Shown here: positions 9,427 to 18,624 of the stretch, one piece after another
Layout of the letters: each line of letters begins with the position of its first letter
Position numbering within the stretch: the stretch's first letter is position 1
Source: Candidatus Amarobacter glycogenicus
Lineage (GTDB): Bacteria > Chloroflexota > Dehalococcoidia > Tepidiformales > Tepidiformaceae
NCBI GenBank assembly: GCA_016719395.1
Contig: JADJZF010000001.1
Span: 248,001-312,000 of the forward strand
Length of the DNA stretch: 64,000 nucleotides
Direction of reading: 5' to 3'
Notes under the pieces: model-generated
Database searches by the model: none
The model's input: the letters and a program-made list of their open reading frames with translations, nothing else
Told to the model about the DNA's origin: nothing
Made by a program: the position numbers and the translations under genes

Positions 9427-10002
9427 CTAACTCAGGCTGAACGGAGGGTACTGGTCCGTGAGAAGCGAACCGTAGGCGCCCACTCGCGTCTGCCAGCGCA
9501 GCGTTCCCGCGAGGAAGTTGTGCATGCCGACAGGCACCGAGCCGGTGAAGAGCGCCACCAGCCAGGAGATCATCAGCACCACACCAGCTGCGATGAGTAC
9601 GAAGTACAGGACGAGGATCTGGGGGATCAGCATGAAGTAGCGGAAGAACACGGTCAGGCGGTTGCGGCCCTCGATCTGTCCTTCAGCAATGAGCCGGACG
9701 GGATAGGCCGCGTCGACGCCCATTGCAAACGGCGGATAGGCCCCGGTGAGGAGGAATGCGTACCCGGAGTACCTCGTCTGCCAGTGCATCGCGTTGATAG
9801 CAAAATTCATCAGGCCGGCCGGGTACTTGCCGGTGAAGAGGATGGCGAACCATGCGAGCAGGGTGACGACGGAGACCGCGACACCGATGAACTCGAGGAT
9901 GATGACGTGGGGGATGATCATGATCATGCGGAAGAGGACGGTCAGGCGGCTTTGCGGGGTCGCATCATCGACTTCCAGGCCGATCGGGTAGGCGGGGGCC
10001 AT
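9427..10002 (-). CDS. DUF4389 domain membrane protein
   Basis: 191 residues from ATG 10002 (GTG at 10008 is the alternative). Two tandem DUF4389 units, each a pair of TM segments (MIMIIPHVIILEFIGVAVSV; LIPQILVLYFVLIAAGVV) followed by an amphipathic piece ending in YPPF. The open frame extends to 10296, but the upstream part is the shadow of purQ and has no family similarity. Function is unknown; DUF4389 proteins are small integral membrane proteins common in Actinobacteria and Chloroflexota. It probably shares a transcript with the larger DUF4389 gene 57 bases downstream, and a plausible promoter lies at 10082-10111. Confidence 0.75.
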   Translation of the reverse strand: MAPAYPIGLEVDDATPQSRLTVLFRMIMIIPHVIILEFIGVAVSVVTLLAWFAILFTGKYPAGLMNFAINAMHWQTRYSGYAFLLTGAYPPFAMGVDAAYPVRLIAEGQIEGRNRLTVFFRYFMLIPQILVLYFVLIAAGVVLMISWLVALFTGSVPVGMHNFLAGTLRWQTRVGAYGSLLTDQYPPFSLS

Positions 10003-10081
10003 ACTCACGAGGGTGTCCCTTCGGCCGGCCGCGTGGATCCAGCCTGCACCGAATTTCCCGGCGATGCCGGTATCTGACACC

Positions 10082-10111
10082 GTTGTACGCCCGCTTACAC
10101 GGCTGTGTAAA
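10082..10111 (-). promoter_or_regulatory. Candidate promoter with overlapping inverted repeat, upstream of DUF4389 genes
   Basis: On the minus strand TTTACA (10106-10111) and TACAAC (10082-10087) are separated by 18 bases and face the DUF4389 gene 80 bases away. The -35 is embedded in a perfect inverted repeat TTACAC-GGCT-GTGTAA (10095-10110), a likely regulator site. Seen by eye only. Confidence 0.4.
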
Positions 10112-10253
10112 GATTTTGCGACAGGTTCGTGGCGAGAATCGTGGTTCGCCCCTAGGGGATGGCCGCCGCGCGGCGGGGCGCTGCGGGACATGAGGCGGCG
10201 CGGGTAGGGTCCGTCCTGGCGGTCACCAGAGATGGAGTCGCGGGTTCGGGCGG

Positions 10254-10954
10254 TTAGCCGACGAGTGCCACAGCCTGGCCAATCAGCGATTCCCACATCC
10301 GATTGCCGTCGCTGCCGCCCACCAGGGCCTCTCCGGCACGCTCGGGTGGGGCATCATGCCGAGGACGTTCCCACGGGCGTTGATGATCCCGGCAATGTTG
10401 CGCGCGCTCCCGTTGGGGTTCGCCGCGGGCGTCACCTCGCCTGCGGCGTCGCAGTACCGGAAGACCACGCGGCCTTTCAGTTCCAGTTCATCCAGCGTCT
10501 TTGCATCGGCGTAGTAGTTGCCTTCTCCGTGGGAGATGGGCACGCGGATGACTTCCCCATCCGCGATGCCATCCGCCCATGGTGTAGCCCCGCCCTCGCG
10601 GCGGAGGTGGACCCACTCGCAACGGAACTCCAGGCTCTGGTTCCGCATGAGCGCGCCGGGAAGCAGGTGGCTCTCGCAGAGTACCTGGAAGCCATTGCAG
10701 ATGCCGATGACGGGTTTGCCGGCCTCGGCGAAGCTGGCGACCGCTTCCATTACCGGCGAAAAGCGGGCGATTGCGCCCGTCCGAAGGTAATCCCCGTAGG
10801 AGAAGCCGCCGGGCAGCACCACCGCATCGAACCGTGAGAGGTCCGTTTCGCGGTGCCAGAGAATCTCGGCTTGCTGTTCGAGAACGTTGTGGAGGACGTG
10901 ATAGCAGTCCCTGTCGCTCCAGGTCCCGGGGAAGCGGATGATCGCGAACTTCAT
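10254..10954 (-). CDS. purQ: Phosphoribosylformylglycinamidine synthase subunit PurQ, 3' end frameshifted
   Basis: Class I glutamine amidotransferase subunit that feeds ammonia to PurL. The ATG at 10954 gives the usual KFAIIRFPGTWSDRD start (an ATG at 10963 is also in frame). The nucleophile cysteine lies in GICNGFQVLCE. In the frame as given the protein ends GMMPHPSVPERPWW and stops at 10283. A different frame from the same point reads PERAGEALVGGSDGNRMWE and ends at 10254, the standard PurQ tail with the PxE residues after the catalytic histidine. One base is missing near 10343. The region upstream holds an inverted repeat shared with the end of the P-type ATPase gene. Confidence 0.92.
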
Positions 10955-10964
10955 GCTGACCATT

Positions 10965-10991
10965 CTAACTGGCGAGTCTCCAACCAGTTAG
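10965..10991. repeat. Inverted repeat CTAACTGG...CCAGTTAG
   Basis: Eight-base perfect arms (10965-10972 and 10984-10991) separated by 11 bases, in the 40-base gap between the ATPase stop and the purQ start. No T-run follows on either strand, so it could be an operator or a weak terminator for the ATPase transcript rather than a classical intrinsic terminator. Confidence 0.45.
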
Positions 10992-11003
10992 GGCGCGGGA
11001 CAC

Positions 11004-13523
11004 TCAGATTGCCCGGCCGCGGAGAGCTTCGGACTTCTTTGGGGCAGCCGTCACGAGGTCCAGGAACTCCTGCCAGTATCGGCTGAGGAGGTATTGGCCG
11101 GCGAGAGCTCCAGCGACCGCGAACGAGACGATGACCCAGTCGCCGGTGTGCACCTCGGTGAAATCGAAGAATCGGCGCAGGGCCGGTGTGTAGACCGTCA
11201 GGAGGAATCCGGCCACGAGGAGACCGCCGAGCAAAGTCGTCATGACGGGACGGGTTAGGCTTCTCCACGACGCTCCGTGGAAGCCCAGCACCTCGACCAT
11301 GAAGAACAGCCCGGTGATACCCATGGTGAGTGAAACCAGGGTCCTCGCCTCTTCGATCGAACGGTCCAGCAGGCCCTCCGTAAGGAGGTGGACGATAATC
11401 GCCGCGGCCGCCAGGGCGAGCGAAGCGGGGAGCGCCCACTGCAGGACGTTGCGGGTGAAGTCCCTGCCGCTGCCGGGTGGAGGGATGCTGATTGAGATGA
11501 AAATCGCGGGAATGCCGAGGGTGAGCAACGCTGTCAGCGACCCGTGCCGCGGCAGGAACGGGAAGTCGAGGCCGAGCATGTTCGTCGCCACGATGATCAG
11601 GTAGGCGTACATGCTCTTGGCCAGGAAGAGCTTGCTCAGGCGGGCCGCGTTGCCGAGGACCGCGGTGGCCTCCTTCGTTCCCCGGATGAGGGCTTCGAAG
11701 GAGTCGTTCAGGAGGACGATCCCGGCTACCGCGCGCGTGGTGGCCGTCCCGGATGCCATCGAGACGGCGACATCGGACGCGCGGAGCGCCTGCACATCGT
11801 TCGCTCCGTCGCCCACCATCGCGACGAAGTGGCCGCGCTCCCGCAGTGCCACGACGATCCGCGCCTTGAGCGCCGGCGTGACCCGGCCAAAGACGCTGTT
11901 GGCCTCGACCGCTGCCCGGAAGGCTTCGCCCTCGAGTGGCTCGATTTCGGCGCCGGAGACGATGCCGCCGGCAAGGGTGATACCGAGCTGGGCGAGGAGC
12001 GCCCGGATCGTCGCGGGATTGTCGCCGCTGATGATCTTCGGTTCGATGCCGAGGCGGTCCATCGTGTCGAACGCGCCTCGAACCTCGCCTCGCAGCCGGT
12101 CCCCGAGCAGCACCAGAGCGAGCGGCTGAAGGTCGTGCGGGGGGCTCTCGATGGAAGGCAAGCCCGAGGGCGATTCCGCGAACACCACGCCGCGCAGGCC
12201 GCTCGTTGCGGCCGCCTCATAGGCGTCGCGAAGTTCAAGTCCACCGTCGCACAGGGGGAGGACGGTCTCCGGTGCACCGAGCACGAAGCTGCGCCGCTGG
12301 TTGCCGAGGATGAGCTGGAGCGCACTCCAGCGCCGCTCGGAATTGAAAGGTACCGAACCGGAAGCTCCCGCGCCGTTCGACTGGCGAACAAGCCCCTCGC
12401 CGAGCGCGGCGCCGGTCTTGCTTTCGTGCGCAGTAGCCGCCGCAAAGGCAGCGAGCCACCCGGCGTTCCAGTCCTCGCCCGGCATCCAGCGGATTTCGGC
12501 GAGCGTCATTTCGTTCGCCGTGATCGTCCCCGTCTTGTCCAGGCAGACCACGTCCGTGTAGTTCAGCGCCTCCACCGCGTTGATGTCCTGGACAATTGCG
12601 CCCGAACGCGAAACGCGCACGGCACCGACCGCGAAGGCGACGGTCATGCCCAGCAGCAGCCCGGTGGGCACCACCGTCGTGACGGTTGCGGTCGTCGCTT
12701 TGACCGTCTCGGCGATGCCCTTGTCTTCCATCATGTAGGAAATCATTAAGGCGACCGCGAGTAGCCCCGTGGCCGTGAGCAGCACCCGGAGGATGCGCCG
12801 AAAGCGGATCTGAAGCGGCGTCGAGCGTTTCACGAGTTCTCGAGCGTGTGCCGTCAGCTTCACCGCATAGGCTTCGGCGCCGACCTGCTCCGCGGTGTAG
12901 TAGCAGTCTCCGGCGGTGCAGAAGCTGCCCGAACGGAGCAGGTCGCCCGGGCCGCGGCTGACTGAGTCCGACTCGCCGGTCAGCAGCGATTCGTCGATCT
13001 CGGCGGTTCGGTCCACGATGTGGCCATCGGCGACCACCTGGTCGCCCTTTCGCAGGTGGAGGAGGTCTCCCTGGACGACGTCCTCTGCTGCGATCGCATC
13101 TTCGTGGCCATCGCGCACGACCGTCGCCCGCGGTGCGGTCAGCGCCCGCAGTTCCCGAAGCGTGCGTGTCGCTTTCAGCTCCTGGAGCGTCGAGACGGCG
13201 ACGTTCGCCATCACGACGAGACCGACGAACGCACCGTCTTTGAACTCGCCCACCGCCAGGAGGGCGACAATCAGCAACGCCAGAACGAGGTTGAAGAAGG
13301 TGACGACGTTCGAACGGACGACGTCGCCGTCCGTCCGGATGGCTGAACCATCCTGGTTGGAAAGCCCGGCGGCAGCACGAGCGATGGCATCCGAGCTGGA
13401 GAGACCACGCTGGGGGGGCCGTTCGAGAATCCCGGGCAGTGACTCCTGGGCAACCTGACTCACCGCACTAGCGTGCCGTCCCGAGTCCGAAGGCGAAAGA
13501 GAACCGGTGAAGGAGCGGGACAT
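11004..13523 (-). CDS. P-type cation-transporting ATPase, CtpE-like
   Basis: 839 residues from ATG 13523 (a TTG at 13532 is in frame). All P-type landmarks are present: TGES in the actuator domain, DKTGTIT phosphorylation loop with the acceptor aspartate, and a GDGAND hinge motif, with about ten hydrophobic segments. The overall layout matches mycobacterial CtpE, a cell-envelope calcium transporter. In the M4 membrane helix the usual PEGL is PTGL, losing the glutamate that helps bind calcium in CtpE/SERCA-type pumps, so ion specificity is uncertain. Solo gene, convergent neighbour absent; the carboxyltransferase gene diverges from it 38 bases away. Confidence 0.85.
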   Translation of the reverse strand: MSRSFTGSLSPSDSGRHASAVSQVAQESLPGILERPPQRGLSSSDAIARAAAGLSNQDGSAIRTDGDVVRSNVVTFFNLVLALLIVALLAVGEFKDGAFVGLVVMANVAVSTLQELKATRTLRELRALTAPRATVVRDGHEDAIAAEDVVQGDLLHLRKGDQVVADGHIVDRTAEIDESLLTGESDSVSRGPGDLLRSGSFCTAGDCYYTAEQVGAEAYAVKLTAHARELVKRSTPLQIRFRRILRVLLTATGLLAVALMISYMMEDKGIAETVKATTATVTTVVPTGLLLGMTVAFAVGAVRVSRSGAIVQDINAVEALNYTDVVCLDKTGTITANEMTLAEIRWMPGEDWNAGWLAAFAAATAHESKTGAALGEGLVRQSNGAGASGSVPFNSERRWSALQLILGNQRRSFVLGAPETVLPLCDGGLELRDAYEAAATSGLRGVVFAESPSGLPSIESPPHDLQPLALVLLGDRLRGEVRGAFDTMDRLGIEPKIISGDNPATIRALLAQLGITLAGGIVSGAEIEPLEGEAFRAAVEANSVFGRVTPALKARIVVALRERGHFVAMVGDGANDVQALRASDVAVSMASGTATTRAVAGIVLLNDSFEALIRGTKEATAVLGNAARLSKLFLAKSMYAYLIIVATNMLGLDFPFLPRHGSLTALLTLGIPAIFISISIPPPGSGRDFTRNVLQWALPASLALAAAAIIVHLLTEGLLDRSIEEARTLVSLTMGITGLFFMVEVLGFHGASWRSLTRPVMTTLLGGLLVAGFLLTVYTPALRRFFDFTEVHTGDWVIVSFAVAGALAGQYLLSRYWQEFLDLVTAAPKKSEALRGRAI

Positions 13524-13561
13524 CTTCGCCAATCATGGTGCTTTGTGTTTAACTCCGCGCC

Positions 13562-15118
13562 ATGACCTGGGAACCTGAAGTCCTCGAAATCCAACGCCGC
13601 ATCGAACTCGCGAAGGAGATGGGCGGCGCCGACAACGTCGTGCGGCAGCACGATGGCGGCAAGCTGACCGTCCGAGAGCGGATAGCCGGCCTTGTCGATC
13701 CCGGCACATTCGCCGAGACCGGCGCCCTCGCGGGGAAGGCAGAGTACGACGAACAGGGGAACCTGGCTGCGTTCCGCCCCGCGAACTTTGTCGCCGGATT
13801 CGCGAAGATCGACGGCCGCCGAGTCGTGGTCGGGGGTGATGACTTCACCGTCCGTGGTGGGGCTGCCGACGCTTCGATCGGCGGCAAGCAGGTCTATGCG
13901 GAGAAGATGGCGCGCGAGCTACGGATGCCGATCATCCGGCTTGTGGATGGCACCGGGGGCGGTGGCTCGGTCCGGACCCAGGGGAACCAGGGGCACACCT
14001 ACATTCCGGCCAACCCCGGATGGGACACTATCGTCGAGATGATGAGCGAGGTCCCGGTGATCGCCGCCGCCATGGGCAGCGTGGCCGGGCTGGGCGCCGC
14101 CCGGGTGGTTACCGCCCACTGGTCGATCATGGTGAAGGATACTTCCCAGGTATTCGTTGCCGGCCCTCCCGTGGTGGCCGCCGGGATGAACGAAACAGTC
14201 ACCAAGGAAGACCTCGGCGGCTGGGAAATCCACTACCGCAACGGAGTCGTCGATAACCTCGCAGAGACCGAGGAGGATGCCTTCCGGCAGATCCGACAAT
14301 TCCTCTCCTACCTCCCCAGCAATGTCTGGGAGCAGCCCGCGCGGGCCGCGCCCACGGATGACCCGAACCGGAGGGAGGAGTCTCTCCTTTCGGCTGTCCC
14401 GAAGAACCGCCGGCGCCCCTACAAGGTCCGCCAGATCCTTGGGGCCGTCCTGGATATTGACTCATTCTTCGAGATCGGAGCGGGCTGGGGGCAGTCGCTC
14501 GTCGCGGGCTTCGGCCGCCTCGATGGCTTCCCGGTCGGAGTCATCGCCAACGACCCGTACTTCTACGGCGGCGGCCTCACAGCCGACGGCAGCGAGAAGA
14601 TGGCCCGCTTCATCGACCTCTGCGACACGTTCCACCTGCCCTGTGTGAATTTCCTGGACCAGCCCGGCTTTGTCATCGGGACCTGGGGCGAAAAGGCGGC
14701 AACGATTCGCAAAGGTGCGAGCGCGATGACGGCGGTATTCCAGGCGACCGTCCCGTGGGTGACGATCGTCGTCCGCCGGGCGTATGGCGTTGCCGGGGCG
14801 GCCCATGCCAACACTGCGAAGTTGAACCTCCGGTATGCCTGGCCGAGCGCCGACTGGGGCAGCCTTCCGCTCGAAGGCGGCATCGAAGCGGCGTTCAAGC
14901 GCGACCTCGCCAATTCTCCCGACCCCGATGCCCTTCGCGCCGAGTTGATGGAACGGCTGGGCGCCGTCCGGGCGCCGATCCGCACCGCTCATGCCTTCGG
15001 CATCGAGCACATGATCGACCCGCGTGAGACGCGGCCGATCCTGTGCGAGTGGGTGCACCAGGCGTATGCGATCGCTGCGCACAGCCTGGGCAAGAAGTCC
15101 CGCGGCTTCCGGCCGTGA
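13562..15118 (+). CDS. Acyl-CoA carboxylase carboxyltransferase (beta) subunit
   Basis: 518 residues, the usual length of AccD/PccB-type carboxyltransferases, which move CO2 from carboxybiotin to acetyl- or propionyl-CoA. Start ATG 13562 is followed directly by family sequence. The N- and C-terminal crotonase-like halves are visible: GGGGSVRTQGNQGH with the following MGSVAGLGAAR oxyanion segment, and GFVIGTWGEKA followed by RRAYGVAGAA in the second half. Substrate (acetyl, propionyl, methylcrotonyl) cannot be fixed from sequence. No biotin carboxylase or carrier subunit lies nearby. The downstream CoA-transferase and crotonases suggest acyl-CoA catabolism (inference). Confidence 0.92.
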   Translation: MTWEPEVLEIQRRIELAKEMGGADNVVRQHDGGKLTVRERIAGLVDPGTFAETGALAGKAEYDEQGNLAAFRPANFVAGFAKIDGRRVVVGGDDFTVRGGAADASIGGKQVYAEKMARELRMPIIRLVDGTGGGGSVRTQGNQGHTYIPANPGWDTIVEMMSEVPVIAAAMGSVAGLGAARVVTAHWSIMVKDTSQVFVAGPPVVAAGMNETVTKEDLGGWEIHYRNGVVDNLAETEEDAFRQIRQFLSYLPSNVWEQPARAAPTDDPNRREESLLSAVPKNRRRPYKVRQILGAVLDIDSFFEIGAGWGQSLVAGFGRLDGFPVGVIANDPYFYGGGLTADGSEKMARFIDLCDTFHLPCVNFLDQPGFVIGTWGEKAATIRKGASAMTAVFQATVPWVTIVVRRAYGVAGAAHANTAKLNLRYAWPSADWGSLPLEGGIEAAFKRDLANSPDPDALRAELMERLGAVRAPIRTAHAFGIEHMIDPRETRPILCEWVHQAYAIAAHSLGKKSRGFRP

Positions 15119-15214
15119 ACGCGACCGTCTCGACAGGCGCCGGCCGGGAACTGCGCCGCGAAATTCCCGCTCAAACTCGCTAGAATCGCCCATCCAACGC
15201 CGCTGGAGGCTCCC

Positions 15215-16432
15215 ATGCCCGCCCTTGATGGTGTCAAAGTGCTCGACCTCACCCAGTACGAGGCGGGGACGTCGTCCACGCAGTACCTTGCCTGGTTTGG
15301 CGCCGATGTTTACAAGGTGGAACGCCCCGGCGTGGGCGACCCGGGCCGGCATGTTTCCGGGAGCGGCAAGGACTCGTTTTACTTCCTCAGCTTCAACAAC
15401 AACAAGAAGAGCATCGCCATCGCGCTCGATACCCCCGAGGGCCGCGACCTCTTCCTCAAACTCGTGCCGAAGGTAGATGTCGTCGTCGAGAACTTCACCC
15501 TCGGCACGATGGAGAAGCTCGGTATCGGTTACGACGTACTGAAGGAAGTGAACCCGGCGATCATCTACGCCACGATCAAAGGATTCGGGACGACTGGGCC
15601 GTACAGCGAATTCAAGTGCTTCGACATGGTCGCCCAGGCCGCAGGCGGATCGTTCAGCGTGACAGGATTGCCGGATGGCACGCCGATGCGGCCAGGTGCG
15701 ACTTTCGGCGATACGGGGTCGGGCGTGCACTGCGCTCTCGGCATCCTCGCCGCCTACATCCAACGCCTCAGCACGGGGAAGGGCCAGATGGTCGAGATCG
15801 CCATGCAGGAGATCATCGCCAACTTCATGCGCGAGCCGATGTCGCAACGGGAGTGGCGCGGTAACCCCATCACCCGCCGCGGTAACCGAACGGTCGTGCC
15901 CACTGACCTTTACCCGTGTGGCGGCGGCGGCCCGAACGACTATCTCTATATCTTCACGGCGACGAGCCGGATGTGGGACGCGCTGACGATCGCCATCGGG
16001 CTGCCCGAACTGGGCACAGACCCCCGCTTCCTCACGACCCGCGACCGCCACGCGAACGGCGATGCCCTCTGGGAGATCATCGCCGAATGGACTCGCCAGC
16101 GGACGAAGTTCGAAGCGATGGAGACGCTAGCAGCCGCCGGAGTGCCCTGCAGCGCCATCTACGACACGGCCGACATCCTGGATGACCGGCACCTGAAGGC
16201 GCGAAACATGATCCGGACCATCCACCACCCCACCGTCGGCGACTTTCAACTGCTTGCACCTCCCGTGCACATGACCGATTCCGAGGTCGACGTGATCCCT
16301 GCGCCCCTCCTCGGTGAGCACACGGCCAGTGTCCTCGCGCGTGAGCTCGGGCTTTCGGAAAGCGAGATTAAGGGCCTCGAAGCCGCTGGAATCGTCGGGC
16401 TCGAACCGCCGGTGTTCGCCGCGACTCGCTGA
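15215..16432 (+). CDS. CoA-transferase, family III (CaiB/BaiF)
   Basis: 405 residues. The N-terminus (LDGVKVLDLTQYEAGTSST, then GADVYKVERPGVGD) and the segment KCFDMVAQAAGG, carrying the catalytic aspartate that forms the acyl-enzyme anhydride in this family, identify a class III CoA-transferase. Start ATG 15215 has a CTGGAGG ribosome site. It probably transfers CoA between organic acids; donor and acceptor are unknown. It follows the carboxyltransferase in the same direction with a 96-base gap. Confidence 0.93.
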   Translation: MPALDGVKVLDLTQYEAGTSSTQYLAWFGADVYKVERPGVGDPGRHVSGSGKDSFYFLSFNNNKKSIAIALDTPEGRDLFLKLVPKVDVVVENFTLGTMEKLGIGYDVLKEVNPAIIYATIKGFGTTGPYSEFKCFDMVAQAAGGSFSVTGLPDGTPMRPGATFGDTGSGVHCALGILAAYIQRLSTGKGQMVEIAMQEIIANFMREPMSQREWRGNPITRRGNRTVVPTDLYPCGGGGPNDYLYIFTATSRMWDALTIAIGLPELGTDPRFLTTRDRHANGDALWEIIAEWTRQRTKFEAMETLAAAGVPCSAIYDTADILDDRHLKARNMIRTIHHPTVGDFQLLAPPVHMTDSEVDVIPAPLLGEHTASVLARELGLSESEIKGLEAAGIVGLEPPVFAATR

Positions 16433-16482
16433 CCTCCGCTCCCCCACCTGCGGATAGGGCGCGGCTTTGCGATGATCGCCCC

Positions 16483-17039
16483 GTGGCCGATTCACTTGCC
16501 GGCAAACTGCTCATCGCGAGCCTTCGCATCACGGAACCAACGTTCTTTCGCACGGTTGTCTTCGTGTGTGCGCATGACGCCGAAGGTGCGCTCGGGGTGG
16601 TCATCAACCGGCCTCTGAAGGGGAGGCAGTCGCCCGCCACCTGCCCAGGTTCGAACCGTTCGCGAGCGAACCGGCGGTACTCTTCTCCGGCGGGCCGGTC
16701 GAAACGGCTGCAGCCCTCGTGCTTGGCCGTTGGAAACCAATCCTCGACATACCGACGCCGAACCTGGTCGTTGGGAGGACCGGCCTGCTCGACCTCTCCA
16801 GGCCGATCGAAGAGCTCTCGGGCAGTCTCGCGGAAGTCCGCCTCTACGCCGGTTACGCCGGCTGGACAGGCGGACAGCTGGAAGCCGAGCTCGAACAGGA
16901 GTCGTGGTTCGTCGTCGATGCCATGGAGGACGATATCTTCAGCGCGCGGCCGGAGACCCTCTGGAGGGATGTCCTCCAGCGGCAGCCGGGAAGACTGGCG
17001 ATGTTCGCGTACGCGCCGAATGACCCCGGAGTGAACTGA
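16483..17039 (+). CDS. YqgE/AlgH family protein (DUF179), frameshifted
   Basis: A GTG at 16483 starts LAGKLLIASLRITEPTFFRT and runs to GVVINRPLKG, the YqgE signature. From about 16622 the homology moves to another frame: AVARHLPRFEPF, then VLFSGGPVETAAALVLGRWK and the C-terminal part through to the TGA at 17039. A missing G in the GGGG at 16620-16623 joins the two parts into a protein of about 185 residues, the normal family length. As deposited, neither piece is a complete protein. YqgE is a conserved single-domain protein of unclear function. Confidence 0.85.
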
Positions 17040-17091
17040 AGGGCCGCGGTTGCGGTAGACTCGCCCTCGCTTTCGCATCGGGGGAATCGCC

Positions 17092-17880
17092 ATGGACTAC
17101 CAGAATGTTATCGTCGACCAGAGGGGGACGGTTACCGTCCTGACGCTGAATCGTCCCGAGCGGCTGAACGCCTGGAACAACGACATGATGTACGAGATGC
17201 GCGACGTGGTGGAGCGCGCCAACGCCGACGCGGCGGTCTCGGCAATCGTGTTCACGGGCGCCGGCCGCGCGTATTGCTCCGGCGCGGACATCGGGGGCTG
17301 GGCGCAACAGATCCAGGGCGGCGAGGCGCCGAGGGGCTCGGCCACTGCCGGCGAGGACAACTGGCTGGCGTTCCTCCGGCGCATGCCCAAGCCGACGATC
17401 GCCGCCGTAAACGGCGTGGCCGTCGGTGTCGGGGTAACCCACATCCTCCCGATGGACATCCGGATCGCCAGCGAAAACGCCCGCTTCGGCTTCTCGTTCG
17501 TGAAGATGGCACTCGTGCCGGAACTTGCCAGTTCGTACTTCCTGCCACAGCTTGTCGGCCTCGGACGGGCGCAGGAGTGGTGCCTGACGGCCCGCATGGT
17601 CGAAGGGGAGGAAGCGCTTCGCGCCGGCCTGGTCAGTGAGGTAGTCCCGCATGAGCGGCTCATCGCGCGGGCCTGCGAACTCGGCGAGATGATCGGCCAG
17701 CACGCTCCCGCAGCCGTCGCCCGGGTGAAGAAGGTGCTGGAAATGAACGCCACCGATCCCGATGTCCAATCGGTCATGCTCCGCGAAAACGCCCAGAACG
17801 CTTACGCCCGGGCGGAGCCGGACCACAAGGAGGCGGTGGCGGCGTTCATGGAGAAGCGGACTCCAGTGTTCCGGCGGTAG
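17092..17880 (+). CDS. Enoyl-CoA hydratase/isomerase family protein
   Basis: 262 residues, ATG 17092 preceded by a GGGGGAATCGCC leader. Crotonase fold landmarks: LNRPERLNAWN, the oxyanion segment FTGAGRAYCSGADI (about residues 54-67), NGVAVGVGVTH, and FVKMALVPELASSYFLP where a glutamate aligns with the second catalytic position. It is a paralogue of the crotonase at 321 but clearly divergent. Likely role is hydration or isomerisation of an acyl-CoA. The last 35 bases overlap, tail to tail, the HxlR-type gene on the other strand. Confidence 0.9.
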   Translation: MDYQNVIVDQRGTVTVLTLNRPERLNAWNNDMMYEMRDVVERANADAAVSAIVFTGAGRAYCSGADIGGWAQQIQGGEAPRGSATAGEDNWLAFLRRMPKPTIAAVNGVAVGVGVTHILPMDIRIASENARFGFSFVKMALVPELASSYFLPQLVGLGRAQEWCLTARMVEGEEALRAGLVSEVVPHERLIARACELGEMIGQHAPAAVARVKKVLEMNATDPDVQSVMLRENAQNAYARAEPDHKEAVAAFMEKRTPVFRR

Positions 17881-18529
17881 GTGCCTCGCCGGCGGCCAGG
17901 AAGTAGGAAGGGAAGGCGCGGGCCGCCTCCATGCTTCCCGTTACTCGTGCGGTATCGCTAGCGACCGCGTCCTCGAAGGGCAGCCTGGAGGACATCAGGC
18001 CAAGCACGCCGCCGACGCTTGTCTCCACGGTCGCATCCTCGCCCTCTCCGAAAAGCGCTACCTCGGTGCCGGCTTCCCCGCCACGGATCCAGGCAACCGG
18101 ACTTGCGAATCCCTCGATCCGGAGAGCGATCAGGTGGTTCGGTGTCGGCCCCCCCCGCAGATACGCTCGCAGCACCATAACCAACCATTCGGTCTCGAAG
18201 CGTTCGCCGGGCCGTTGCGGGAAGAGGTAGCGCGCTCCCCATCGGAGCAGCTCGAAGAGCGCCGGTTCGAGGGCGCGGCCCGACTCGGTGAGTTCGTAGA
18301 GCCGCGCTGGGGTGGGCGGCCCGACGTTCCGCCGGGCAATGACCCCGTGCCGTTCGAGCGACCGGAGCCGCCCGTTCAGGATTCCGGGCGCAACCGGTTT
18401 CAGCCGCGCCGAAAGGTCGGAAAAGCGCTTTGGGCCAAGGTAGAGTTCCCGGAGTATCAGCAGCGTCCAGCGTTCGCCGAGAATCTCGGCAGCCCGGGCC
18501 AGCGCGCAGAACTGGGCGTACTCGGTCAC
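17846..18529 (-). CDS. HxlR-type transcriptional regulator with C-terminal ligand-binding-like domain
   Basis: 227 residues. Residues 1-100 form a HxlR winged helix: CALARAAEILGERWTLLILREL, then FSDLSARLKPVAPGILNGRL, and the wing ending YELTESGRAL. The additional 120 residues resemble the SCP2-like effector domain seen in longer HxlR regulators. It most likely represses the divergent DinB gene at 18625, since a palindrome TACTT-TTT-AAGTA lies between them. The 3' end overlaps the crotonase gene by 35 bases. Ligand unknown. Confidence 0.85.
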   Translation of the reverse strand: MTEYAQFCALARAAEILGERWTLLILRELYLGPKRFSDLSARLKPVAPGILNGRLRSLERHGVIARRNVGPPTPARLYELTESGRALEPALFELLRWGARYLFPQRPGERFETEWLVMVLRAYLRGGPTPNHLIALRIEGFASPVAWIRGGEAGTEVALFGEGEDATVETSVGGVLGLMSSRLPFEDAVASDTARVTGSMEAARAFPSYFLAAGEAPTAGTLESASP

Positions 18530-18555
18530 GAAGAAACTTTAACAGAAAGACCTTG

Positions 18556-18568
18556 TACTTTTTAAGTA
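18556..18568. promoter_or_regulatory. Candidate HxlR operator TACTT-TTT-AAGTA
   Basis: Perfect 5-base arms around TTT, 26 bases upstream of the HxlR start and 57 upstream of DinB. Nearly the same palindrome (TACTT-A-AAGTA) lies beside the second HxlR gene at 36645-36655, supporting a shared HxlR-type recognition core. Confidence 0.5.
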
Positions 18569-18624
18569 GAAGTCGCACACTCGGACCCCACGCGGCCAGC
18601 CGCGAAGTGAGTCGGGAGGATTTC

